Shown here piece after piece: positions 25,556-37,500 of a stretch of 64,000 nucleotides of DNA. The notes beneath the pieces were generated by a model. The model saw only the letters and a program-made list of their open reading frames with translations. It searched no databases and was not told the origin of the DNA. Both the position numbers and the translations under genes were made by a program. Every line of letters starts with the position of its first letter. Positions within the stretch are counted from its first letter, which is position 1. Source of the DNA: Sphaerolaimus hirsutus (Eukaryota > Nematoda > Chromadorea > Monhysterida > Sphaerolaimidae); NCBI GenBank assembly GCA_964036195.1, contig OZ038456.1:22483792-22547791 (forward strand), in the 5' to 3' direction.

Positions 25556-27615
25556 GAGTTTTGTGGATGGGTGTTTGTTGAAGTGGAATGAAGTGATTTA
25601 TGTGGAATGGCAGTAATGTGTATATTATGTTAATATTGAAATGATGAATTGACAAAAAGATTGCTTCATTCCACTTTTCTGGCATGAATTTTAGTGCCTG
25701 TACCTGAATGCATTTACATAATATCAGCTTAGATACATCAAAGTTTTTGTCAGGTATAGACACTCTGTGTGGATTCAAATTGTGTGAAAGAGGGTGTTCA
25801 AAAACATTCTAATCAAGCAGCTCCAGCAGTTCATCACCTGCTTGACACAAACTTCAGTGGGTAAACTGTGGTCAGTGTACATGTCTAGGCTTCCCTGGTG
25901 CATTACCTGTTGTTTTCTCATTCATTCGATTGCAACCAATTTGGCGAGCATTTTCAAACCCAAAATCGGGTCATTTGCATATGGATAGTATGTGGGTCTG
26001 TGTTTATGTGTGCGCATATTTTATGTGTTTGTGTGCCCCGCGGCTGTGGCACTAGCTTTTTATAAGTTTCTTTTTTTGTGGCTTTCCATTTTTCAAGGGC
26101 ACTTTTGGCTAGAATGTGAGCAAAGTTTTCCAGTGTGTGTGTTCCCTTTGTATAGATTTGCGCATTGAGTGTTTACATGGTTGTTTGCAATTAAAATTCT
26201 AGCATGGGTAGTAAATATATTTACCATAATTTTACAATGTATCTAGCATCACTCACATAGCATTATCTGCAGTTGTCCATGTCACTACTGCTCATCACTT
26301 CATAAAACATTGTATAGTGTAATGGCTACACACTTTGCACTAAAATTTATGATATCCTCACTAAAAAAGGACTAAATTATATATTTTACATATATTATAA
26401 TATGTATATATGACACCTTTTTCATTATAATATGGTGAATTTCTGTGCAAAGTATGCAGTCCACTGAGTATATTCAGTCACTCTTGCAGGTTTTAGTGGC
26501 TATCATTGTTGTTTAGTACATACTCCCAGTTTGGTTCAGTGAAGCCACAAAAAGCTGCAACAAGATGAATTATGTATGTATGTGTATCAGAATTCTATAC
26601 ACTTATGCCATTCATATTGATCTAAACAGTGGTTTTGCTGATATAATGCTGTATTGCCACATACACTTTAACATGTAGAGAAAGTAGATTACTGTAAATA
26701 TGTTTGTGTCAGAATTTGTATTCTGCTTAATAAGTGCTTAAGCTTGAATTAATTATTTTGACACAAACAATCTTTTTTAAAATAGTCCATTTATTATGAA
26801 TCTGCCAGGAGGGAAAGTGCATTTCAACATTGAAATTTGGGTCATTTCTACCTTGATTTTATTCTTTTTTTGACTGTGACCTGTATTTTGAATAATCATT
26901 TGTTATATTCCATTAAAACTTTTTATTCTGCCTACAATTTTAATAACATATGTGCTGAAAGTCATTTTTTGCCTAATTTTCATTATTAAATGTTTTCATA
27001 TGAAATATGTAGTTTGCATACAAGGTATTTATCTTAGGTATAATGTATACCATAGAATATTTATGGCAAAAATAGACAACAAAATCACTACTGAAAAAAC
27101 ACAATGTTATGTGCTTACATATATAAGGTTTTTTCAGGAGTGTTGTATTTCATTTGATTCAGTGATAAGCTTGTAAATGTATTGGGTATTTGTAGGACCT
27201 TCACATCATGCTTTTGTTTCATGCAGCTGCTGTCCAATCCTTAACTTACTAGTTGTAAATGTTGAGCAAACCAGATTTCTCAACATTTCACATGTTACTA
27301 TGGGTATTGATTCTATATGTCTTTTTGTTTTTGTTAGTTGCCACTCAATGCAATTTGCACAGGTGCAACCTTCTGCAGCAGTTTGTAGATCAAAAAAAGT
27401 TTAACCAGAATTTCAAATCAAATTCTATATTCTGTATCACATTTCAGTTACAATTGGTATAAAACAGCTGCACAAGGTACACAAATGGTTCACATTTCAC
27501 ACTTCTCATCATTCAAGCCAAAGTTACCCCATACCAGTGTGCTGACAGCAGCGGGCAGCATGCCACACGACACCACAACTACCATGGATTCCAGTTGACA
27601 CCAAGAGATTTGGGT

Positions 27616-27710
27616 GGGCCACCCTGTATGCAATGAATGAGTTGTATAATTTGTGACTTAACTGCTCAAAGTTTCAAACAGATTTCTCATTCATTTTGTA
27701 CAGGGTGGGC
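27616..27710. repeat. Hairpin with 25-26 nt arms
   Basis: The left arm 27616-27641 (GGGCCACCCTGTATGCAATG followed by AATGAG) pairs with the right arm 27686-27710 (CTCATTCATTTTGTACAGGG followed by TGGGC), leaving a loop of 44 nt. CCACCCTGTA/TACAGGGTGG ends also resemble mariner-like termini. It may be a small MITE or a structured UTR element. Confidence 0.6.
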
Positions 27711-30700
27711 TGGTCAATGTTGTATTCAGGCATATATAGGCTGAACATTCTTAACTGTGACACTTTAATATGAAAAATTGGTGCAAAATGATTGTAGGCT
27801 TTTCACAACCAGTAATTGTCACAAACACAAAAATCATTTGAGTTAGTACACTATTTATCACCATTTAGTGCTATCATGATTTGTATTTCAAAAGCTTCGA
27901 ATGCCAGGGATTAGCATGCTCACTTTTTCCATTCAAATTTTTATATTTGTTTTACCTAAACCAAGGCTATACAATGATAAGTGTAGCTCATTTTTTCGCA
28001 TGGGTGTTTTTACATGTGCACTTGCTGTTTTGATGACACCGAATGTGTTTTCTGAAAAGTGATGTTACAAACAATATGCTACAGTGCTAAAGTGGCTCAT
28101 GATTAAGTTATGTGGAATTCATGTTCAAACTGTGAAATAAGAAGTATTGTTTTAATGGCTAAGGTAATTTGTATATGGCTATTTATGACCAAATTTGCTA
28201 GGCTGTATATAAGAACTTATGTATGTTATCATAACATATTTATTTTTATCATATTGACATGTCTGAACAGAAAATCTTGTGCTTAGGTCATTTCTGTTTT
28301 GAGCTGTTGCACATGTTTTCTTTTAGGCAAATTATGCTCATCCAGGATGCATATGGCTGACTGATCTATTCCAATTTCTGCCCCAGATGCACAGGCAATA
28401 TTCCCCATACATTATTGGCAGTGAATAGATTTATAAATAATAGTGTGGTTATGTGCCTGTGCAACTGTTGGGCAGTTTTTTATGTAAAAATTGGATGTTT
28501 TCTCAGGTTTTTGTAAGTTACAATGCTTGAGTTAAAGCACCAGTGAATATTATTAGGCATCTATGTATAGCTACCACAAAGTCTGGGTTTTGACCCCCAA
28601 ATGTTGTCTTGTCTTTGTAATCAGCACATCAATAGGTTTCTCAACTTTGTTTTGTCATGATAGGGACCCACATTTGACTGCACAATACACACCACAGTTG
28701 TTGTTTTTCTTTTGTAGCTTTTTTTACATTCTCTGTGACTGTATGATATCAACTCATGCCATGATTTCATAGGTCATCAGATAATAATTTTGTCACAACA
28801 ACATTTTGTTTCTTGATTTTAAGGCACATAATTATCGATTGAACAGTGATGAACAGCTCGTGCTTTATAAACTTAGGCTTTTCAACCACACATTGTGTTA
28901 CACTCTTCTCTTTACCCCAATATCGGGTCAGATTGAATGTCCATTGTCTATTTTATACCTATACAGAATTTTATCATTTTGAGTGTGTAGTCCTGATATG
29001 CACCAAATGTGGGTATTTTTATACATGTACTGTGTGTAGGATGAATAACTATACATACACTTAACATTGCACATACAGTGCATCTTGTATCTGATTATTC
29101 AGGTCAATACCACTTTCTCATTTGTTACACACACTGTGGTTTCCTTGAACAATGCCTGTTTTTGTGTCCAAATGTGGAGTGTGTAGATATGTCTTCCATT
29201 CCACCACTAGTCATTCTACTTTAATAATAGTGTAAGATTGTGTTTTTTATGTAAATTTCAAAACTGGAAATATTCAATGTGATCAGTGAAAATGTTAAGA
29301 AAACATTTGACCAAGGGGGGGGGGAGAACATTACTCAATTTTACTTGTCACATTGAAATGAATGCAATGACCTCAAGCAAAAGTGTAAAACTATTATCAT
29401 ATATATATCATAGGAAATTAAATATTTTTCCAAACATGTTTTTGTTTTGTTTTTAAATTGTTTATCATACATTCAACTCTAAATTAGGAACATGATTTTA
29501 TGATGTTATTTTAACTTGCAAGATTTTTCCTGTCTCATGTACTAGCCTACCCCAAAAGGCATGATCTCTACAACCAAAGGTTCAACAATTATTGTTGATT
29601 GATTAAGTGATTGATTTGTTTGTTTTGTATGTTGTTGTCATCCATAAGACATCTACCTACACAAACAAAAATGTGGGTGTTATGGCTTTTTCCAATATTT
29701 ACTTGTTCCAGTGGATGAGTCACCTTTCTTCTAAATGTTTACTATTCTGAATAATGTAATGGTAAATATATCATTCACAAAATGAGAAAAAGCCAAACAC
29801 ATCATTTTTATTCACCAACAAATACTATACTCCAGTGGTATCACTATGTTCAACAATTTCCATTCGTGACAGTGCCAGGAATGCTGTTGTGGCTTAATTT
29901 CCCCTTTTCATTTTTTTAAAAAACATTTGTAGTCCTCTTACCAAATTGTGGATGTGTACTGTGTGCTCTCATGTGCGCTCAACAGATGTACAATTGTGTG
30001 TGTACATTTTGCTAGTGACAAGTTTGAAGGGGTCAATACTTTACTATACATACTTATAAATAGAGCAATGTGAGTTAGAATCCACATTTGATTTGTGATT
30101 TGATTTAGACACTTACAAGTGCATTTTTAACATTTTCTCTGTGTAAATTTACTTAGACATTCAAGAGCTTGCATGATCTGTCAAAATTGAACTGAGTTAC
30201 TGAATGGACACTGGTGATTTCTATTGTCTTTTCAATATTTGGAAAGTCTATGGCTGTAAAAATTGCACCCTAAAGTACAATTCTGAGACAAAATTAGAAA
30301 TGCAAAAAAAATGGAAATAATAACAAACTGAAGGCAGTAATTTTTACAGTGCTTCGAGTACAGAAAAAGCATTTCCATAATTGTGATGCCTCACAAAGGC
30401 TGCTTTTTCATTCTACAACATTTTAACAGTAGATAAGAGTGCTGTATGAATTCCTCAGGTTACATTTTTAGACATCCAAAGGTATATATATATCACCTGA
30501 AATTTTCCAGCCATAGATTTAACTAGTGTTTAATATTAGCTACAACCATCATCTTTCCACTTCCAGCAGGTTTCCACAGTGAAAACCTTTCAAGTTTTGT
30601 ATATTTTTGTGTCTTAGGCATTTGCATTTCCATTTGTACTCTTTCTTTACTTAGGCTACATTTTGCTTTGCCACACACATAAGAAATTAATTACCTACAT

Positions 30701-31072
30701 AATTTTAGCAATATGGCGACCAGTGATATGGCTTCATGCTTTATTACATTCTAATAATATTTCTATTAAATATTTTAGGCTTATTTATGCTCTTTCCACT
30801 GGAATGTTATTTAAAGTGCTGACAACGATTTTGCAAGAAAATTCTGTGCATTCTCAGACAATTGTGAATCTTGGCAGCACTCCAAAAAACTGGGTAGATG
30901 GTTTATTCAAAGGCTGTTTTCATTTATTTTGTCTCTGTACACACCTGTATATCTTCCCGCTGGCGAAATTGTCTACTTTTCATGGTCAAATCGAACCTAC
31001 CTTCAGTCTTATATTTTTTACAAATATACGGTTTATACCACCCCCTATTGATGTGCGCAGTTTTTTTATACG

Positions 31073-31078
31073 AATAAA
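31073..31078 (+). terminator. AATAAA, candidate poly(A) signal of the SERTA transcript
   Basis: First canonical hexamer after the SERTA stop codon. It is followed by a GT/T-rich stretch (TATGTGCATTGATTTGGTTG). Two further AATAAA hexamers lie near 31315 and 31345. Confidence 0.35.
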
Positions 31079-31476
31079 GTATATGTGCATTGATTTGGTT
31101 GGCTGAAAATTGATATAGAAAGTTGATAAATGGAGCAAACAAGCATAAACGCATTGACAGAAATACATAAAGTATTTATCAAAGGTATTAGGATGCAATT
31201 GTAAATTAATGAAAATGGTCATAAGCACAACAAAAACGTGAAAAGTCAACATAAAACAAAACTCCCTTATCAAAATTATCATCAGACACAGACTTTTCCT
31301 ATAGAGAAACGGTCAATAAAAGCTACCTGTTATCATAAACAAACAATAAAACTATACCGCAATGTGCCCCAGAATACGAAAGTTTTTTTTGTCGCTTTTC
31401 TGTTTCCGTCTTATAACGTGAAAAACGCATTCTCTAATCGACAAAAATACCGCGGCAAAAAAACAACAACTGCGGA

Positions 31477-31539
31477 ATGGCACAAGTGAAAAATGGAGTT
31501 GTGAAGTTGGATTTAACGCGCCATACAGCGGATATAGAG
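31477..31539 (+). CDS. DPYD: DPYD first coding exon
   Basis: A 21-codon exon beginning MAQVKNGVV and ending TADIE, donor GAG|GTAAAT. It is too short for ordinary ORF calling. It was found because TADIE continues in phase 0 into DLLSLNPR at 32582, matching SADIESILALNPR of the vertebrate enzyme. Confidence 0.88.
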
Positions 31540-34500
31540 GTAAATTGATCATTTTTTGCATCCAACGTTGAAAGAAACTCACCCTTTTTCAGTTCCATTC
31601 ATCAGAATTATCGGCTGAAAGCGACTGTGGGACCTTGCATACGAATTTTCTCGTAAACATTTAGGTAGATTAAACGATCAGGGCCCAGTTCCGCAAATTC
31701 AGAAGTGAGAAGTAAAATGGCATATGCGAAGTTAAATTGAGAAGTGAGAAGTGAATTGAGAAGGAAATCGGCAAAAGCGAAAGGAAATTACTTTTTATTT
31801 TTTATTTTTTAACTTCGCTTTTGCCAATTTACTTACCATTTCAATTTGCTTTTGCCAATTTACTTGCCACTTCACTTTGCTTTTGCCAATTTCCCAGGGG
31901 TCTCCAAGATTTTGGCCCTCGCAGGGGCTGGATAGATTACAAATCGCTCCTCCGGAGGGATAGATAGCTGAAAAAAATTTCTGGGGGGGGGCTGGGGGGG
32001 GGGGCTTGGGGGGGGCTGGCGGGGGCACAATATATAGGCTTTTTCAAAGTTAAGAAGGCAGAAAGGCGAAAAAATCGCTAATAATCAGTTAAAAGTAGCC
32101 GAAAGTAGCTTTAAAATGGCTCAAAATAGGTATACAACCATGTATATAGCCGGAAAGCACGATTTTGAAGGTGAAAAACTATAAAAAGGTGCGAAAATTA
32201 GTGATTTTGAGCGAAAATTGGGGCAAAATTTCTCAAAAACCACTCCCGATAGATAGATAGCTGAGCGATTTGGTGGGGGGGGGGGGTCTTTTGGGGTAGT
32301 AGCCAAAAATTTTGCCTCGGGATAGATAGATAGCTGAGCGGCCTCCGGGATAGATAGATAGCTGGCCGATTTGGGGGGGGGGCAGCCCCCCCCCCAGCCC
32401 ACCCCTAGAAGACCCCTGCAATTTCCTTCTCAATTCACTTCTCACGTCTCAATTCAATTCGCATTTGCCATTTTACCTTCACTTCTCAATTTGCGGAACT
32501 GGCACCTGTACGACAAACCCGCGTGAATGACAATGTTAAACATGTATGCAAATCTGTTTATCTATATATCCAAACATTCAGGATCTACTATCCCTGAATC
32601 CACGGGTCAAAACCAACGCTACAGGGGTGCCAAGTGCGGAGACAAAAGCGGAGAAAAAACACTGGAAAAGGAACGCTGACAAAGCGTGTTCTGTGAGTTG
32701 CGGGGGGGGTTTAATTCGAGGTTATATTCAATTCATGGCGTCACTCAGTCGCCAACGATTTTTTCCTGTCTTGGCGCTGGGAAGGGATTCGTGTGAAAAG
32801 CACCGGGGGCCAATTCATCAAATTGACAGGGTGCAGTACCGTATTTCTTCTTATAGAACGGCATACCTCCAATAGAACGGCAGGTAAAAAAGTTGACGAA
32901 AAAATAGAACGGCGCTCTTCTACCAGAAGAAATACGGTAAGTGTTAAGCCGTGAACGGTATTCATACTCCAGTGACAAGTAAAATTATATGTGACTAGTA
33001 GATTTCTGAATAAAAATATTTTTTCACTGATATTCAGTGTACTTGTGAAATCTCTAACCACTCACTATTTCGTTTATCTACTACTTACCACTAGGGTTCA
33101 AACGGGACCGCGGTCCCGGTACATGGTTCGGCAAAAAGTCGGGAATGGGGCGGTCCCGGTCCCGGTCCCGGTCCCGACACCCCAGTCCCGGTCCCGGTCC
33201 CGGTCCCGACAATTAAAAAAAGCCAGTCCCGGTCCCGGTCCCGGTCCCGACCACCCAGTCCCGGTCCCGGTCCCGGTCCCGGAATTTCAAAGCGGTCCCG
33301 ACAAGGGATGGAAAAAACGTATCTTTCAAAAAATTTTGCCAGAAATGGCACTTTTCTAAAGCGATTTTGTAGGGACATCTAAAAATTTTTGCACGCAAGC
33401 GCGCAAATACCCAGCCAATGATTACTATGTATTTTTCCATAATGTGACAGCGTTAGAACGGTCCCCAACATGATTCTAGTACGAAATATAGGTATATATA
33501 GATACCTATATTATAGACATTGGCGCCAACGCCAGCGCCAATGCTGGCATGGCGTTGGCGCCTACAACTGGCGCCGCCCCCCCCCCTCCCAAAAAAATCC
33601 TGCGTACATTGCGTTTCATCATATATTCACAAGTTCAAGTGAAGATGGCAATGGAATACTGCTTGAATAATGTTATAAGAAAAGGCTAATACATTGAGAG
33701 TGGTCCTTCACACAGTGGAGGTGTGTGGAACAACATTGGCTGGATATTACATACCAATAAGGTTCAAACAATACCGCGGTGCCGGTACCTGGTTCGGCAA
33801 ATCCCAGTCCCGGTCCGGACCCCCCAGTCCCGGTCCCGGTCCCGGTCCCGACAATTGAAAAAAGCCAGTCCCGGTCCCGGTCCCGGTCCCGACCCCCCAG
33901 TCCCGGTCCCGGTCCCGGTCCCGACATTAGAAAATTTCTGGTCCCGGTCCCGGTCCCGGTCCGAAAAACTGGTCCCGTTTGAACCCTACTTACCACCTTT
34001 CATGTCACATTTTCACGGAACTTCAAATTAGACACTTCTACAATTGTGGAAGGCACTTCACGCATCAGAACACTTCCACACACATATTTACACATCTTGC
34101 TGCTAAAAATAAAGTGCGTGAAGTGTCTTTCTATAAAAACAAGCGTAAAGCACTTTTCAGCTACTTGAAGTCATCAATCAATAGTCATAAAAGGTGAAGT
34201 GAAGTGTTCATAAAAATACACTTCACAATACTTCACCACAAATAACAACAAAATATTTTATCTTTAACATATTCCTCAAACTTAAATACAATCACACTTT
34301 CCCAAAATCACCCATTTTTCACTGCAAAACACAGCCAAATACCGTATTTCCTCGAAATACCCCCCACGTTAACCCCCCCCCCTCAATATTTCCACTATGA
34401 AAAAAAACCCAAGGGTAATTCGAGGAAATACGGTAGCCCCCCCCCTCCACACAGACCTGCAAACCTCTCACAAATGACTTCACCGATGCAAAACACACAA

Positions 34501-37500
34501 CTTTGTCCGCCAGGGGGGCACTTAAAGAAGCGGCCAGATGTCTCAAATGTGCCGATGCACCCTGTCAGAAATCTTGCCCTACGAGATTGGATATCAAGGT
34601 TGTATTTTTGGAGGGGGTTTTATGAGTGTGGTCTTTTGACAACACAATTAGTGAAGTTTATACTCCGGTTACTTTACTCCTTGCATGCGTGGTTCCCGCT
34701 GGAAGTGTGCCAACGCTGGTTAACACATGCGAGTTTCATAAAAAAATGACAAAATTGATTGTTGTTATAATGTTATTCATAACCCTATTCACATCGATGA
34801 TTTTTTGTTCATTTTTACGGAAATCGCATGATTTAATAATTATTGGCACGCTTCCAACACGAGTCATAAATCAGTGCGAGGGCAGAGTATCATGTAAGCC
34901 GAGTATACTAGGTGCCACTGCACTGCCAGACCCTGGTAGGGTTCAAACGATATGACTTTTCGATATCGATATTCGATATTCGATATTTTTTCAAAATTTT
35001 CGATATCGATATTCGATATTCGATATTTTTTTCTGAAACTCGATATTCGATATCGATACGATATGGAACCTCGATATGGATATTCGATATTGAAAAATGG
35101 TCGATATTTGATATTCGATATTTCGATATTTTCGATATTCGATATTGTGATATGCTTTTGGTATAGCAAGGCATATTTCAAGTGGCATATTGTATTTTCA
35201 TGTGGTTGCACACATGTTTAATCATCTCTTTACTGAAATTTGAATGGTGCAAGTGATTTTAACAAGCTTTACATCACTCAATGGTAGAAAATAGAAGAAA
35301 AACATGATGAATCAAAGTGTATCAGACAAATAACAATTGGTAGATATTACAGTTCATCCTAACCTAATTGCTTAAGGGCATGTTGCAAAAAAGTACCTAT
35401 ATCAGCGTTTTCTGGCTTCAAATTTAGCACTCCAACAACAATGACATTACAAATACTGTACTTTTACTCATCAAATACAATACTATAAGCACATCAGATC
35501 AACCCTAAACATCTCAAAATGAAAATGAAAAGTAAATTTGGGGACACAATACAGGTTCGATATATCGAAAAAATGGTCGATATTCGATATCGATATTCGA
35601 TATTTTTTCAAAATTTTCGATATCGATATTCGATATTCGATATTTTTTCAAAATTTTCGATATCGATATTCGATATTCGATATTGAAAAATGGTCGATAT
35701 CCGATATTCGATACGATATATCGTTTGAACCCTAGACCCTGGTTAATGTCAAATGTCATACAAAGTGTGACAACTTGTGTAAAATGTCCTGTTAAATGTA
35801 AAATGTCAGGCAAAGTTTCAAAAAATATGTATAATGTCAAACATCCAACAAAATTTTTTAAAAACATTTTACAGGGCATTTTACTCAACTTGTGAAATAG
35901 TCTGGGTGTGGCACCTGATAAAGTTAATGGCATTTATCAATTTTTTATTGTCAGTATTGGTCAAATTTTCGTTTTTGCGGATCGGTAGCTAAGATACCTA
36001 CTAAGATTAAAAGAAAGTCGGCCTGTAAATACCTGTAAGTGAGCGATATCTTCAAAATGAAACTCAAAATTCGCCAAATGTCATGTCCTTCCAAAATTTC
36101 CTAAATCTCCTAGATTTTACCACCCCCAACCCCCCAAACCCCCCAGGCCTTCATAACATGCATCGGCAACGGGAACCCCTACGGCGCGGCCAAAATCATT
36201 CTCAGTGACAACCCCCTTGGTCTAAGTTGCGGCATGGTGTGCCCCACTTCGGATCTGTGCGCTGGGGGGTGCAATTTGCACGCCAGTGAAGAGGGGGCTA
36301 TTAATATTGGAGGGCTGCAGCAATGGGCTGTTGAGGTGGGGGGGGTATGGTATCGATATACCATATTTGCTTGAATAATTCCCCTGCCTTGAATAATTCC
36401 CACACTTGAATAGTCACACAGTGTTAGATGAGTGCAGAAAAATGACCCATCCTTAAATAATCCCCCTTTTAGGGATATGAACTTTTTGTTGTGTCGAATT
36501 TGAACAAATATGGCATGTTATTTTGTTGATTAAGCATATTTTTATTAGGTCTAAAAGTGATCAAAACCAACTCAAAAATAAAATTCCAGACATTCAAACA
36601 AATGAACATCGCCGCAAAAATGCAACCAGAAATTGTGGAAGCGACAAAATCGGATTCAAGTTATGATCAAAAAATTGCGCTAATTGGATGCGGGCCAGCC
36701 AGCGTTTCTTGTGGCACATTTTTGGCAAGATTAGGATACAGAAATGTGACGATTTTTGAGAAGAATGATGTCACAGGAGGATTGAGGTTGGTCAGAAAAA
36801 ATACGGGGGGGCTATTCAAGATTTGTAGAATACCTCATGTTCAAGTACATACCGTACCTCATGAAATTACCCCTGAAATATACCCAGGTGGCAGTCCCGC
36901 ACCCTGTAAAGTGTAAAGTAAAGCGTCAAATGACATGTGAAATGTCTTACTTTGTGCAATGTCATGCAAAATATTAAAAAGTTCGGAAGAAAATATTTTT
37001 ATTTTTTTATTTTAATAGACAGTTTACATGACATTTGTCACTTAAAGCTACCTCTTTGCCTTCAGGGTTAACAATAACCCTGTAAAATGTCATGCAATGT
37101 GTCAAAAGTCATGTAAAATGCCAACTTAATTTTATTTTTTACTGATCTTTTGACATTTTTACATGATTTTAGGCACTTTGCATGAAATTTGACATTTGAC
37201 AGGGTCTGGAAATGACAGGGTCAGAACGCATATTTTACACACAAAAATGTTACACTTTCAGCACAACGGAAATTCCGGAATTCCGGCTACCCTATGAAGC
37301 TGTGAATTTCGAGATACAGTTGATGAAAGATCTGGGCGTCAAGGTGAGACGAAAAATCATCGAAATGTGTAATATATATTAATACTTCAATATACCGTAT
37401 ATCCTCGAATAAGACCCCATGGGAGTTATTTTTTCGTCAGAGTCATTCAAGGGGAGGAGTTATTCGTGGGGGTCTTATTCGAGGATATACGGTACTCCAA

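Larger units (their letters stand above)
25556..31090 (+). other. tara: Probable long 3' UTR of the SERTA gene
   Basis: For about 5.5 kb after the stop codon there are none of the MITE families that crowd the rest of the window. CpG is visibly scarce and T-rich words dominate. I find no AATAAA until 31073-31078, although several ATTAAA variants occur (for example near 26191, 26912 and 29417). UGUA-type sites matching the Pumilio consensus TGTANATA appear near 26403, 26693 and 28204. A conserved-looking hairpin is at 27616-27710. Interpretation as one UTR is inference. An unannotated non-coding transcript or a conserved regulatory tract would look similar. Confidence 0.5.

Noticed and set aside
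30663..31106. 147-residue ORF
   Set aside because: Starts at TTG, has no domain or splice signals and no codon bias; chance frame in a T-rich tract.
33091..33996. ORFs rich in Pro-Gly-Pro-Gly or Pro-Val
   Set aside because: Translation of GGTCCC tandem units inside a MITE.
34937..34949. GGTTCAAAC resembling a tRNA/pol III B box
   Set aside because: The word is part of a hAT terminal inverted repeat with an 8-bp duplication; no A box or tRNA fold is present.
34864..35933. ORFs rich in Ile-Arg-Tyr-Ser-Ile-Phe-Asp
   Set aside because: Translation of CGATATT tandem units inside a MITE, in all frames and on both strands.
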